Below, piece by piece: positions 35,000 through 43,650 of a stretch of 64,000 nt of DNA; position 1 is the stretch's first letter, and every line of letters starts with the position of its first letter. The position numbers and the translations under genes were made by a program. This DNA comes from Mycobacterium sp. SMC-8 (lineage in GTDB: Bacteria; Actinomycetota; Actinomycetes; Mycobacteriales; Mycobacteriaceae): the NCBI RefSeq assembly GCF_025263565.1, contig NZ_CP079865.1, positions 3,534,001 through 3,598,000 on the forward strand, written 5' to 3'. The notes below the pieces were generated by a model, which saw only the letters and a program-made list of their open reading frames with translations, had not been told where the DNA came from and did no database searches.

Positions 35000-36175
35000 A
35001 TGCCAACACCCGTCATCGTCGGTGCTGCCCGGACGGCCATCGGCCGCTCGTTCAAGGGCGCACTGGTCAACACCCCGCCCGAAACCCTGATCACCACGGT
35101 GCTGCCCGAGGTCATCCGCCGCTCCGGCGTCGACCCCGCCGACATCGACGACATCATCTTCGCTGAATCTCATTACGGTGGTGGCGATCTCGCACGCTAC
35201 GCCGCCGATGCCGCCGGACTGCAGCATGTGCCCGGTCAATCGGTGAATCGGCACTGCGCCGGCAGCCTCACCGCGATCGGCAACGCGTCTGCCCAGATCG
35301 GCTCCGGCATGGAGCGGGTGCTGATCGCCGGGGGCGTGCAGTCGCTGTCGATGACCCCGCTGGTGAACTGGCGCATCCCCGGCCCCGAGCTGAAGTTCGA
35401 GGAGCGGTGGATGCCGCCCACGCACGTCGAGACGCCGGACGCGCCGACCAGGGACATGTCCATCACCGTCGGCTGGAACACCGCGCAGGCCGCGGGCATC
35501 ACCCGCGAGGAGATGGACGCATGGGCCGCCCGGTCCCACCAGCGTGCCGTCGCCGCGATCGACGCCGGCAAGTTCGTCGATGAGATCGTGCCGCTCAAGG
35601 TCGAGCAGTTCGACGGTTCGGTCATCGACTTCAGCGTCGACGAGCACCCGCGCCGCGACACCACCGTGGAGAAGCTGGCGGGCTTGAAGGTGCTGCACCC
35701 CGAAATCGACGGCTTCTCGATCACCGCGGGCAACAGCAGCGGCACCAACGACGCCGCCGCGGGCGTGGCCCTCGTCGAGGCCGACTACGCCGCTGCGAAC
35801 GGCCTCGACGTGATGGCCAAGGTCAGGGCGTGGGGTGCGGTGGGCGTGGCCCCGCGCGACACCGGCCTGGGCGGAGTCAAGGTCATCGGCAGGGTGCTCG
35901 ACCGGGCCGGGCTGAAACCGTCCGACGTCGCCCTATGGGAGATCAACGAGGCGTTCGCGTCCGTCCCGATCGCGGCCTGCAAGGAGTACGGCATCGACGA
36001 GGAACTCGTGAACTTCTCCGGCAGCGGCTGCAGCCTCGGGCATCCCATCGCCGCCTCCGGCGCCCGGATGGTCACCACGCTGGTCTGCGAACTGCAGCGC
36101 CGCGGCGGCGGCATCGGTGTCGCCGCGATGTGCGCCGGCGGCGGCCAGGGTGGCGGCGTCGTCATCGAGGTCTAA
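35000..36175 (+). CDS. Acetyl-CoA acyltransferase (thiolase)
   Basis: A 391-residue thiolase with the reactive Cys in VNRHCAGSLTAI, the catalytic His in SGCSLGHPIAASG, the second Cys in AMCAGGGQGGG and INEAFASV. The HCAGSL variant is common in the FadA5/FadA6-like group of actinobacteria, which includes steroid thiolases. ATG 35000 follows CGAGG with normal spacing. It closes the regulator-crotonase-thiolase row and ends at a bidirectional hairpin. Confidence 0.9.
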   Translation: MPTPVIVGAARTAIGRSFKGALVNTPPETLITTVLPEVIRRSGVDPADIDDIIFAESHYGGGDLARYAADAAGLQHVPGQSVNRHCAGSLTAIGNASAQIGSGMERVLIAGGVQSLSMTPLVNWRIPGPELKFEERWMPPTHVETPDAPTRDMSITVGWNTAQAAGITREEMDAWAARSHQRAVAAIDAGKFVDEIVPLKVEQFDGSVIDFSVDEHPRRDTTVEKLAGLKVLHPEIDGFSITAGNSSGTNDAAAGVALVEADYAAANGLDVMAKVRAWGAVGVAPRDTGLGGVKVIGRVLDRAGLKPSDVALWEINEAFASVPIAACKEYGIDEELVNFSGSGCSLGHPIAASGARMVTTLVCELQRRGGGIGVAAMCAGGGQGGGVVIEV

Positions 36176-36184
36176 AGCCTCCGG

Positions 36185-36241
36185 CGAAATCGCATTCCAC
36201 GCGGGTCAGGTCGCGAAACGACCGCGTGGAATGCGATTTCG
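36185..36241. repeat. Perfect 20 bp inverted repeat, copy 1 of the family
   Basis: Arms 36185-36204 and 36222-36241 are exact reverse complements with a 17-base loop. The core CGAAATCGCATTCCACGCGG is nearly the same as in the repeat at 51041-51103. It lies between a convergent thiolase and TetR gene, so it may end transcription from both sides. No T-run follows. Confidence 0.8.
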
Positions 36242-36254
36242 GCGCGATGGGAGA

Positions 36255-37001
36255 TCAGCGCTTACGGGCGGGGGCTTTCGCGGTCTTGCGTGCGGGCCTG
36301 GCGTTCTGCTCGATGAGGAGGTCGGCGTGATCGAGGATGCACTGCAGGCCGAACTCGAAGTTGCGGTCGTCTGACGCACTCAGGTGGTGACCCTTCTGCG
36401 TGACTGCGGCCAGCAGTGGGGCGGACTCCGGGTCGATCGCCATGGTGTCGTCGATGTCGCCGTGGCCGTCCTCGCCGGCGAGGTTTTTCTCGCGCAGACG
36501 CTGCAGCACCACCGATCCGCGCACGTGGACAGACATCGCGGAGTAGGTGTCGAAGGCGTCTTCGGGGGACAGGCCCGCTTCGACCAGGCTGCTGATCGCC
36601 TTCTCCACCTCCTGCACACCCACTTTCGCCGCACGCGGGCTCAACGCCGAACGGATCAGAATCAGGTCGCACAGGATCGGGTTGCCGTTGAACGTGTGGC
36701 GCATCGACCGGGCATGGTTGGCCAGCGTCTCGCGCCAGTCCTTGGCCTCGACATACGGAGTGGCGAACGCGTACTGACGCAACGCGCGATCGGTCATCGC
36801 GTTGAGCAGATCGTCCTTCTTGCGGAAGTACCAGTAGATGCTGGTGACGCCCACGCCGAGATGCTTGCCCAGCAGCGGCATGCTCAGGTTGTCGATGCCG
36901 ACCTGTTCGGCGAGTTCGAAAGCGCCCTTGATGATGTCGTCGGGATTGATGGACCCGCGCTCACGCCGTTGCCGCTTCTCCGCGGTCGCCTGCTTCGCCA
37001 C
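36255..37001 (-). CDS. TetR family regulator with basic C-terminal tail
   Basis: A 248-residue TetR-type regulator. The helix-turn-helix is LSMPLLGKHLGVGVTSIYWYF, followed by the usual K-x-D-L-L helix. The C-terminus is a Lys/Arg-rich tail, RPARKTAKAPARKR, that is uncommon in the family and may add DNA affinity. GTG 37001 follows GGAGG. A variant of the 37-61 kb operator lies between it and the divergent crotonase, so it is my best candidate for the regulator of that whole set. Confidence 0.88.
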   Translation of the reverse strand: MAKQATAEKRQRRERGSINPDDIIKGAFELAEQVGIDNLSMPLLGKHLGVGVTSIYWYFRKKDDLLNAMTDRALRQYAFATPYVEAKDWRETLANHARSMRHTFNGNPILCDLILIRSALSPRAAKVGVQEVEKAISSLVEAGLSPEDAFDTYSAMSVHVRGSVVLQRLREKNLAGEDGHGDIDDTMAIDPESAPLLAAVTQKGHHLSASDDRNFEFGLQCILDHADLLIEQNARPARKTAKAPARKR

Positions 37002-37178
37002 TGGGGCACCTCCATCGTCTCGATGCTGCGTCCGCAGCGCCGTCGGGCGGGGCGGCCGGTCGGGAATCCACCGCCGTAGGTACGCTGGCCTGCGTCTTTG
37101 CGGTCAGCTCGCTGCGTCGTCGTCTGCGCGACCTTACCGGTGGGTTCCGACCGGAACCCACGTCGCGGTTCCGACCAT

Positions 37179-37199
37179 TTACTGTAAGTCCTATAGTAA
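37179..37199. promoter_or_regulatory. Operator copy between tetR and crotonase
   Basis: TTACTGTAA-GTC-CTATAGTAA matches the consensus ATACTGTAA-N3-TTACAGTAT at 8 of 9 and 6 of 9 positions. The second half contains TATAGT, a TANNNT -10 box placed correctly for the crotonase start at 37252; the reverse strand offers TACAGT for tetR. Confidence 0.6.
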
Positions 37200-37251
37200 G
37201 CTTTTCCAGCGATACGCGACGACATCCCACTCGAAAAGTGAAGGGCGACAC

Positions 37252-38013
37252 GTGGCTGACGAGGTTCTTCTGGAACGCAGGGACCGGGTTCTGATCATCA
37301 CCATCAACCGCCCGGAGGCGCGCAACGCCTTCAACCTCGCGGTGGCGCAGGGCCTGGCCGACGCAATGGACGAGCTGGACGGCACCCCTGAGCTGTCGGT
37401 GGCGATCATCACCGGCGCGGGCGGCAACTTCTGCGCCGGGATGGATCTGAAGGCGTTCATGGCCGGCGAGGTGCCCGCCATCGAAGGTCGCGGGATCGGG
37501 TTCACCGAGCGTCCGCCGCGCAAGCCGGTGATCTCCGCGGTCGAGGGCTACGCGCTGGCCGGTGGCACCGAGATCGTGTTGGCCACCGATCTGATCGTGG
37601 CTGCCAAGAACGCGAAGTTCGGCATTCCCGAGGTCAAGCGCGGGCTGGTGGCCGCGGGCGGCGGCCTGCTGCGGCTGCAGAAGCGAATCCCGTATCAGAA
37701 AGCGCTCGAACTCGCGCTGACCGGCGACAGCTTCACCGCCGAGGAGGCTTCGCAGTGGGGCTTCGTCAACGTGTTGACCGAACCGGGCGGGGCGCTCGAC
37801 GGCGCACTGGCGCTGGCCGAACGGATCACCGCCAACGGTCCGCTGGCGGTTGCGGCGACCAAGGAGGTCATCGTGAAGTCGGCAGACTGGACCGAGGCCG
37901 AGATGTGGAAGAAGCAGGGCGAAATCGCCTTCCCGGTCTTCTCGTCCAAGGACGCGATGGAAGGCGCGACGGCATTCGCCGAGAAACGCAAGCCGAACTG
38001 GACGGGCACCTGA
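37252..38013 (+). CDS. Enoyl-CoA hydratase (crotonase) family protein
   Basis: A 253-residue crotonase with GNFCAGMDLKAF, GYALAGGTEIVLATDLIVA and FGIPEVKRGLVAAGGG, in which the P-E Glu of classical hydratases is present. GTG 37252 follows AAGGG. It is divergent from the TetR regulator and behind the operator copy at 37179, and leads into an SDR 32 bp downstream. Likely a true enoyl-CoA hydratase. Confidence 0.89.
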   Translation: MADEVLLERRDRVLIITINRPEARNAFNLAVAQGLADAMDELDGTPELSVAIITGAGGNFCAGMDLKAFMAGEVPAIEGRGIGFTERPPRKPVISAVEGYALAGGTEIVLATDLIVAAKNAKFGIPEVKRGLVAAGGGLLRLQKRIPYQKALELALTGDSFTAEEASQWGFVNVLTEPGGALDGALALAERITANGPLAVAATKEVIVKSADWTEAEMWKKQGEIAFPVFSSKDAMEGATAFAEKRKPNWTGT

Positions 38014-38045
38014 GGGGGTCGGTTCGGCTGGACGGGAACGTCTGA

Positions 38046-38843
38046 ATGGACCTGGGCCTGCGCGACGCCACCGCGGTCGTCGTCGGCGGTCACCGCGGTA
38101 TGGGCCTGGCCGCTGCGCAGTGCTTCGCCGACGACGGCGCGCGCGTCGCGCTGATCGGCCGTTCCCGCGACGCGCTGGACGACGCGGCCGCGCAGTTGCG
38201 GGGCCGGGGCAGTCCGGATTCCGTGGGGGTGGTGGCTGACACCACCGACGACACCGCCGTTCAGCGTGCGTTCGCCGCACTGGGTGAGCGGTGGAACGGC
38301 GAGCTCAACATCCTGGTCAACGCCGTCGGCCCCGATGTGCGCGGAACGTTCGACGAATTGACCGACGCCGACTGGAGCCGGGCCGTCGACGCGGGTGCGA
38401 TGGGCATGGTGAGGTGCGTGCGCGCCGCCTTGCCGCTGCTGCGGGCGGCGGAGTGGGCGCGCATCGTGAACTTCTCGGCGCACTCGACGCAGCGCCAGAG
38501 TGTCATCCTGCCGGCGTACACCGCCGCGAAGGCGATGGTCACCAGTGTCTCGAAAAACCTCTCGCTTCTGCTGGCGCCGGACGAGATCATGGTCAACGTC
38601 GTCTCGCCCGGCAGTATCGCATCCGAGGCGTTGCTCGGCTGGGCCGACTCGGTGGGCGTCGACGGCAGCGACCCGTATGCGCTGATGGCCGCGATCGATG
38701 AGTATTTCGGCCACCCCGCGCATCTGCCCCGCGCCGGCCTGCCGACCGAGATCGGGCCCGTCGTCGCGTTTTTGGCGTCGCGGCGGAACTCCTACATGAC
38801 CGGCGCCAACATCAACGTCGACGGCGGTAGCGACTTCACCTGA
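38046..38843 (+). CDS. Short-chain dehydrogenase/reductase
   Basis: A 265-residue SDR. The coenzyme motif is unusual, VVVGGHRGMGLAAA, with GG-H-RGMG in place of TG-x3-G-x-G; VNAVGPDV replaces NNAG, and the catalytic motif is YTAAKAM. A substrate-loop insert follows SPGSIASEAL. It could oxidise a 3-hydroxyacyl-CoA or steroid alcohol. In the same operon as the upstream crotonase. Confidence 0.85.
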   Translation: MDLGLRDATAVVVGGHRGMGLAAAQCFADDGARVALIGRSRDALDDAAAQLRGRGSPDSVGVVADTTDDTAVQRAFAALGERWNGELNILVNAVGPDVRGTFDELTDADWSRAVDAGAMGMVRCVRAALPLLRAAEWARIVNFSAHSTQRQSVILPAYTAAKAMVTSVSKNLSLLLAPDEIMVNVVSPGSIASEALLGWADSVGVDGSDPYALMAAIDEYFGHPAHLPRAGLPTEIGPVVAFLASRRNSYMTGANINVDGGSDFT

Positions 38844-38975
38844 TCAGGGGGATCCGGACGTCGCCGGGATTTGAGGCCGGATCAGCTTGCGGAGTTGGCG
38901 CAGAAGCGGATTCGCGCCGCTTACCAGAACCTCGGGCGGACAGGCGAATAGCCGCCCGAGCGGTTGTAGAAGCCA

Positions 38976-38996
38976 CTACCGATAGGTGTACAGTAT
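38976..38996 (+). promoter_or_regulatory. Degenerate operator copy before the crotonase-amidohydrolase operon
   Basis: CTACCGATA-GGT-GTACAGTAT matches the consensus at 5 of 9 in the first and 8 of 9 in the second half. The second half contains TACAGT, a good -10 box, 31-37 bp upstream of GTG 39027. It is the weakest of the five copies. Confidence 0.45.
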
Positions 38997-39026
38997 GAGC
39001 ATCTGTCGAGCTGAGGAGGTTTGTCG

Positions 39027-39902
39027 GTGAGCGCTGTCGATCGCGCCGGACAGCCGGCTGCCGCAGCCCCAGAGCCGGTGCTGTACGAGGTGGGCGACAG
39101 CGGCGTCGCGGTGCTGACGCTGAACCGGCCGGAACGGATGAACTCCTGGGGCGGGGGCCTGGCGCGCGCGTTCTACCGGTGCATCGACCGTGCCGAGGCT
39201 GACCCCGACGTCCGCGTCATCGTGCTCACCGGAAACGGTCGGGCGTTCTGCGCCGGCGCCGACATGGGGGACCTGGACTCGATCAGCGAAGCCGGCAGCG
39301 GCGAGCGAGGCGAAGGGGAGGCGGGCCCGGTCGACACCGACGTGTCCCAGCTTGTCGGTGAACGCCATCCGCACTTCGTCACCCAGTTGCGCAAACCCTT
39401 GATCGCGGCGATCAACGGCGCCTGCGCCGGCATCGGCTTCACCCAGGCGCTGATGTGTGACATCCGCTTCGCCGCGGCGGGCGCGAAGTTCACCACCGCG
39501 TTCTCCCGCCGCGGCCTGATCGCCGAATACGGGATCTCATGGATCCTGCCGCGGATCGTCGGCTGGGGCGCCGCGACCGACCTGCTGCTGTCCGGGCGCA
39601 CGTTCTACGCCGAGGAAGCCAAAGAACTCGGGCTGGTCACCGACGTCGTCGCCCCCGAGGCCCTGATGACGCACACCCTGGCCTACGCCGAGGACATGGC
39701 CCGCCATTGCGCGCCGACTTCACTCGCGGTGATCAAGCGGCAGATCTTTGGGGACGCTGTGCGAAACCTGCACGATGCGAGTGCGGATGCGGAGAAACTG
39801 ATGCACGAGTCGATGCTCCGTCCCGACTTCATCGAGGGCATCACCGCCTTCTTCGAGAAGAGACCGCCCAGCTTCCCACCGCTCAAGGAGGAGACGCCAT
39901 GA
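39027..39902 (+). CDS. Enoyl-CoA hydratase (crotonase) family protein
   Basis: A 291-residue crotonase with GRAFCAGADMGDLDS, GACAGIGFTQALMCDIRFA and FTTAFSRRGLIAEYGISWILP, the pattern of hydratases lacking the first Glu but keeping the second (A-E-Y-G). An acidic/Gly-rich insert (about residues 92-108) separates the domains. GTG 39027 is chosen because AGGAGG ends 7 bases upstream; the TTG at 39021 is too close. First gene of a six-gene operon. Confidence 0.87.
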   Translation: MSAVDRAGQPAAAAPEPVLYEVGDSGVAVLTLNRPERMNSWGGGLARAFYRCIDRAEADPDVRVIVLTGNGRAFCAGADMGDLDSISEAGSGERGEGEAGPVDTDVSQLVGERHPHFVTQLRKPLIAAINGACAGIGFTQALMCDIRFAAAGAKFTTAFSRRGLIAEYGISWILPRIVGWGAATDLLLSGRTFYAEEAKELGLVTDVVAPEALMTHTLAYAEDMARHCAPTSLAVIKRQIFGDAVRNLHDASADAEKLMHESMLRPDFIEGITAFFEKRPPSFPPLKEETP

Positions 39903-41149
39903 CTGCAGAGCACGACGCGTTGCCACCCCAGCATCCGAAGGTACAACCACTGGATTACCGGGCGATCGACGTCGACAACCACTACTACGAGCCGATCGAC
40001 TCGTTCACCCGCCACCTGCCCAAGGAGTTCCGCAGCCGCGGGGTGCAGATGCTCAGCGACGGCAAGCGCACCTACGCGGTGTTCGGCGGGGTGATCAATC
40101 ACTTCATCCCGAACCCCACCTTCGACCCGATCATCGAACCGGGCTGCCTGGACCTGCTGTTCCGGGGTGAGATCCCCGAGGGCGTCGACCCCGCCTCGCT
40201 GATGAAGGTCGATCGACTCGCCGACCACCCCGAGTACCAGAACCGTGACGCCCGGGTGACGATCCTCGACAAGCAGAACCTCGAGACGGCGTTCATGCTG
40301 CCGACGTTCGCGTGCGGCGTCGAGGAAGGTCTCAAGCACGACATCCCGGCCACCATGGCGTCGGTCCACGCGTTCAACCTGTGGCTCGACGAGGACTGGG
40401 GATTCGACCGGCCGGACCATCGCATCCTCGCCGCGCCGATCATCTCGCTGGCCGACGTGCCGAAGGCGGTCGAGGAGGTCGAGTTCGTCCTCAGCCGGGG
40501 CGCCAAGATCGTGTGCGTGCGGCCTGCGCCGGTGCCCGGTGAAGTCCGGCCCCGCTCGCTCGGCGATCCGGTGCACGACCCGGTGTGGGCGCGGCTGGCC
40601 GAAGCGGGCGTCCCGGTGGTCTTCCACCTGTCCGACTCCGGCTACATGGCCATCCCGGCCCTGTGGGGCGGCAGTGGGGTGTTCAAAGGCTTCGGCAAGC
40701 GCGATCCGCTCGACATGGTGATCATGGACGATCGCGCCATCCACGACACCATCGCCGCAATGATCGTCCACCAGGTGTTCACCCGGCACCCCAAGCTCAA
40801 GGTGGCCAGCATCGAGAACGGCTCCTACTTCGTGTACCGGCTGATCAAGCGGCTCAAGAAGTCCGCGAACAATGCGCCGCACCACTACAAGGAGGACCCG
40901 CTCGAGCAGCTGCGGAACAACGTCTGGATCGCGCCGTACTACGAGGACGACGTCAAACTGCTCGCCGACACCATCGGGGTGGACAAGATCCTGTTCGGGT
41001 CGGACTGGCCGCACGGGGAGGGGTTGGCCGATCCCACGTCGTTCACCGCTGACATTCCGCAGTTCCCCGAGTTCAGCCACGAGGACACCCGCAAGGTGAT
41101 GCGCGACAACGCTCTCACCCTCGTCGGCGCACACATCACCACCACCTGA
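39899..41149 (+). CDS. Amidohydrolase family 2 (ACMSD-like TIM barrel) protein
   Basis: A 416-residue metal-dependent hydrolase-type barrel. The N-terminal AIDVDNHYYEPIDSF takes the place of the H-x-H metal motif, and FGSDWPHGEG carries the conserved Asp near the C-terminus; VVFHLSD and the His of MIVHQVFTRHPKLKVASIENG add further ligands. The family includes decarboxylases and C-C hydrolases. ATG 39899 overlaps the crotonase stop (ATGA) behind AAGGAGG. Placed between crotonase and FadD genes, it probably acts on a CoA-pathway acid. Confidence 0.87.
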   Translation: MTAEHDALPPQHPKVQPLDYRAIDVDNHYYEPIDSFTRHLPKEFRSRGVQMLSDGKRTYAVFGGVINHFIPNPTFDPIIEPGCLDLLFRGEIPEGVDPASLMKVDRLADHPEYQNRDARVTILDKQNLETAFMLPTFACGVEEGLKHDIPATMASVHAFNLWLDEDWGFDRPDHRILAAPIISLADVPKAVEEVEFVLSRGAKIVCVRPAPVPGEVRPRSLGDPVHDPVWARLAEAGVPVVFHLSDSGYMAIPALWGGSGVFKGFGKRDPLDMVIMDDRAIHDTIAAMIVHQVFTRHPKLKVASIENGSYFVYRLIKRLKKSANNAPHHYKEDPLEQLRNNVWIAPYYEDDVKLLADTIGVDKILFGSDWPHGEGLADPTSFTADIPQFPEFSHEDTRKVMRDNALTLVGAHITTT

Positions 41150-41177
41150 CGATGCCCCGGACGCGAGGAGTGTGACG

Positions 41178-42803
41178 GTGTCCGAGTGGACGATCGGCAG
41201 TGTCGTCGACGCCATCGCCGACGCGATACCCGACCGGTTGATGACGGTCTGCGGTGACCGCCGGAGCACGTACGCGCAGACGGCCGAGCGCACCCGTCGG
41301 CTCGCGAACTTCCTGAGCGCCAACGGGATCGGCGCGCACCAGGAGCGCGACGCGCTCGACGGCTGGGAGTGCGGCCAGGACCGCGTCGCGCTGATCATGC
41401 ACAACGACCAGTACCCGGACATGGTGATCGGCGCGCTGAAGGCGCGTGCGGTACCTGTGAACGTCAACTTCATCTACACGCCGCGCGAGGTCGACGAACT
41501 GCTGGCGTATCTGCGGCCCCGGGCGGTCGTCGTCCACCGCTCGCTCGGCGCGAAGTTCGCCGACGTGCTGCCCCGCGACGGCGTGGACGTGATCATCTCG
41601 ATCGACGACGGCTCTGACGCGCCTGCGCTGACCGGTGCGGTGAACCTGGGCGACGCGCTCGTCGCGGGCGAGGCGGACCAGCCGATCACGCCGTCGCCCG
41701 ACGACGTGATGATGATCTGCACCGGCGGGACCACCGGCCGGCCCAAAGGCGTGATGTGGCGCCAATCCGACACCTACGTGGTATCCATGAACGGCGCCGA
41801 CCACGAATCGGTCGACGAGATCCATGCCAAGGTGCAGCACGCCGGACCGCCCTGGTTCGCGGTGTCGCCGCTGATGCACGCCGCCGGGATGTGGACCGCG
41901 TTCGCGGCACTGCTCAACGGCCAGACCGTGATCCTGTACGACAAACCGACACTCGATGCGGCCGCGGTGCTGGCCACCGCCGAACGCGAGAAGGTCGGCC
42001 TGATGACCATGGTCGGCGACGCGTACGCCGGACCGCTGATCGCCGAGCTGCGGTGTCGCCCCTATGATCTGTCGTCGCTGTTCGCGATCGGCACCGGAGG
42101 CGCGGCAACCAACCAGCGTCACCAGGACGCGCTGCTTGAGCTGCTTCCGCAGATCACGTTGATCAACGGCTACGGGTCGTCGGAGACCGGGAACATGGCC
42201 TTCGGGCGCAGCCTGCGCGATGACCGCAAGGACACCTTCGAACGGCGCGACGGTGTGGTCCTGCTGTCCGAAGACCGCACCAGGTTCTTGCAGCCTGGCG
42301 ACGGCGAGATCGGCTGGGTGGCGCGGGAGGGCCGGATTCCGCTGGGCTACTTCGACGATGCCGACGCGACCGCGCGGACGTTCCCGTCGGTCGACGGTCG
42401 GCGTGTGGTGATCTCCGGGGACCGGGCTTCGCTGGAGGCCGACGGCACCATCCGGCTGTACGGGCGTGACTCGCTGGTCATCAACACCGGCGGCGAGAAG
42501 GTTTTCGTCGAAGAGGTCGAGGAAGTGCTGCGCGCACACACCGGCGTCGCCGACGCGCTGGTGATCGGTCGCGACAGCGAGCGCTGGGGTCAGGAGATCG
42601 TCGCGCTGATCCAGAAGCATCCAGGCGCGGTGGTGGAGCCCGAGGCGCTGCGGCAGGCGTGCCACTCGTCGCTGGCCCGCTACAAGGCGCCCAAGGAATT
42701 CCTCTTTGTCGACACTGTGCGCCGGTTGGGCAACGGAAAGGCCGACTATCGATGGGCGAAAAGCCAGGTGACACAGCAGGACACGCTGGCGGGTCAGCCG
42801 TGA
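41178..42803 (+). CDS. Acyl-CoA synthetase, FadD19-like
   Basis: A 541-residue ligase with MICTGGTTGRPKGVMWRQ, NGYGSSETGNM, GRDSLVINTGGEKVFVEE and LGNGKADYRWAK. TGGTTG-x-PKGVMWR and the C-terminal KADYRWAK are shared with mycobacterial FadD19-type ligases that activate C5 sterol side-chain acids (from memory). GTG 41178 has GAGGAG 7 bases upstream and is preferred to GTG 41172. A segment HQERDALDGWECGQ (about residues 50-65) is an insert also seen in the ligase at 57810. Confidence 0.9.
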   Translation: MSEWTIGSVVDAIADAIPDRLMTVCGDRRSTYAQTAERTRRLANFLSANGIGAHQERDALDGWECGQDRVALIMHNDQYPDMVIGALKARAVPVNVNFIYTPREVDELLAYLRPRAVVVHRSLGAKFADVLPRDGVDVIISIDDGSDAPALTGAVNLGDALVAGEADQPITPSPDDVMMICTGGTTGRPKGVMWRQSDTYVVSMNGADHESVDEIHAKVQHAGPPWFAVSPLMHAAGMWTAFAALLNGQTVILYDKPTLDAAAVLATAEREKVGLMTMVGDAYAGPLIAELRCRPYDLSSLFAIGTGGAATNQRHQDALLELLPQITLINGYGSSETGNMAFGRSLRDDRKDTFERRDGVVLLSEDRTRFLQPGDGEIGWVAREGRIPLGYFDDADATARTFPSVDGRRVVISGDRASLEADGTIRLYGRDSLVINTGGEKVFVEEVEEVLRAHTGVADALVIGRDSERWGQEIVALIQKHPGAVVEPEALRQACHSSLARYKAPKEFLFVDTVRRLGNGKADYRWAKSQVTQQDTLAGQP

Positions 42804-43648
42804 CCCCGAAGGTCAACCGCGTCATTGATGCGCTGGTCAACGTGCACTTCGGTGAGACAGCCAAGCAACCCGAGTTCATGCTCAAGGTCCGCGACGACTA
42901 CTTCAAGGGTCCGCATTCCCTATACGACCAAGTCGAGTTGCCGGCGCTGCTCGACGAGATGGCCGAGCACGGTGTCGAGAAGGCCATCCTGATGGACAAC
43001 CTCGCCAAGCCCTCTGTCACCGCCCGCAAGTTCGTCGAGGAACGCCCGGACAAGTTCGCCCTCGCCGTCGGCGGCGTGAATCTGCTGCGCCCGATACCCT
43101 CGCTACGTGAGCTCACAGCGGTCGTCGCCGACCTGCCGGTGGCGTATGCCGTTGTCGGACCCAGCTTCTGGGGTGACGGCATGTACCCGCCCAGTGATGC
43201 GGTCTACTATCCGCTCTACACCAAGTGCGCCGAACTCGGGCTGCCGCTGTGCATCAACACCGGGCTGCCGGGACCGCCGATTCCCGGCGAGGTGCAGAAC
43301 CCGATCCACCTCGACCGAGTCTGTGTGCGCTTCCCAGAGTTGAAGCTGTGCATGATCCACGGTGCGGACCCGTGGTGGGACGTCGCGATCCGGTTGTTGA
43401 TCAAGTACGCCAACTTACGCATCATGACCTCGGCATGGTCACCGAAACGTCTGCCCGACAGCCTGATTCACTTCATGCGCACCCGCGGCAAGAACAAGGT
43501 GATCTTCGCCTCGGACTGGCCGGTGCTGCGGCAGAGCCGCGTCGTCCCCGAGGCGCTCGCGCTCGACCTGCCCCCCAAAGTCCTGGACAACTATCTCTAC
43601 AACAACGCCAACGACTTCTTCTTCGGCCCCGCAGAACAGGAGACCTGA
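42800..43648 (+). CDS. Amidohydrolase family 2 protein
   Basis: A 282-residue amidohydrolase-type barrel, shorter than the one upstream. It begins VNRVIDALVNVHFGET, with a single His where the family has H-x-H; other conserved parts are CINTGLPGPP, CMIHGADPWWD and VIFASDWPVLRQ with the terminal Asp. GTG 42800 overlaps the ligase stop (GTGA); ATG 42752 in frame is an alternative. The two unlike amidohydrolases in one operon may form a heteromer or act in succession. Confidence 0.85.
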   Translation: MTPKVNRVIDALVNVHFGETAKQPEFMLKVRDDYFKGPHSLYDQVELPALLDEMAEHGVEKAILMDNLAKPSVTARKFVEERPDKFALAVGGVNLLRPIPSLRELTAVVADLPVAYAVVGPSFWGDGMYPPSDAVYYPLYTKCAELGLPLCINTGLPGPPIPGEVQNPIHLDRVCVRFPELKLCMIHGADPWWDVAIRLLIKYANLRIMTSAWSPKRLPDSLIHFMRTRGKNKVIFASDWPVLRQSRVVPEALALDLPPKVLDNYLYNNANDFFFGPAEQET

Positions 43649-43650
43649 CC

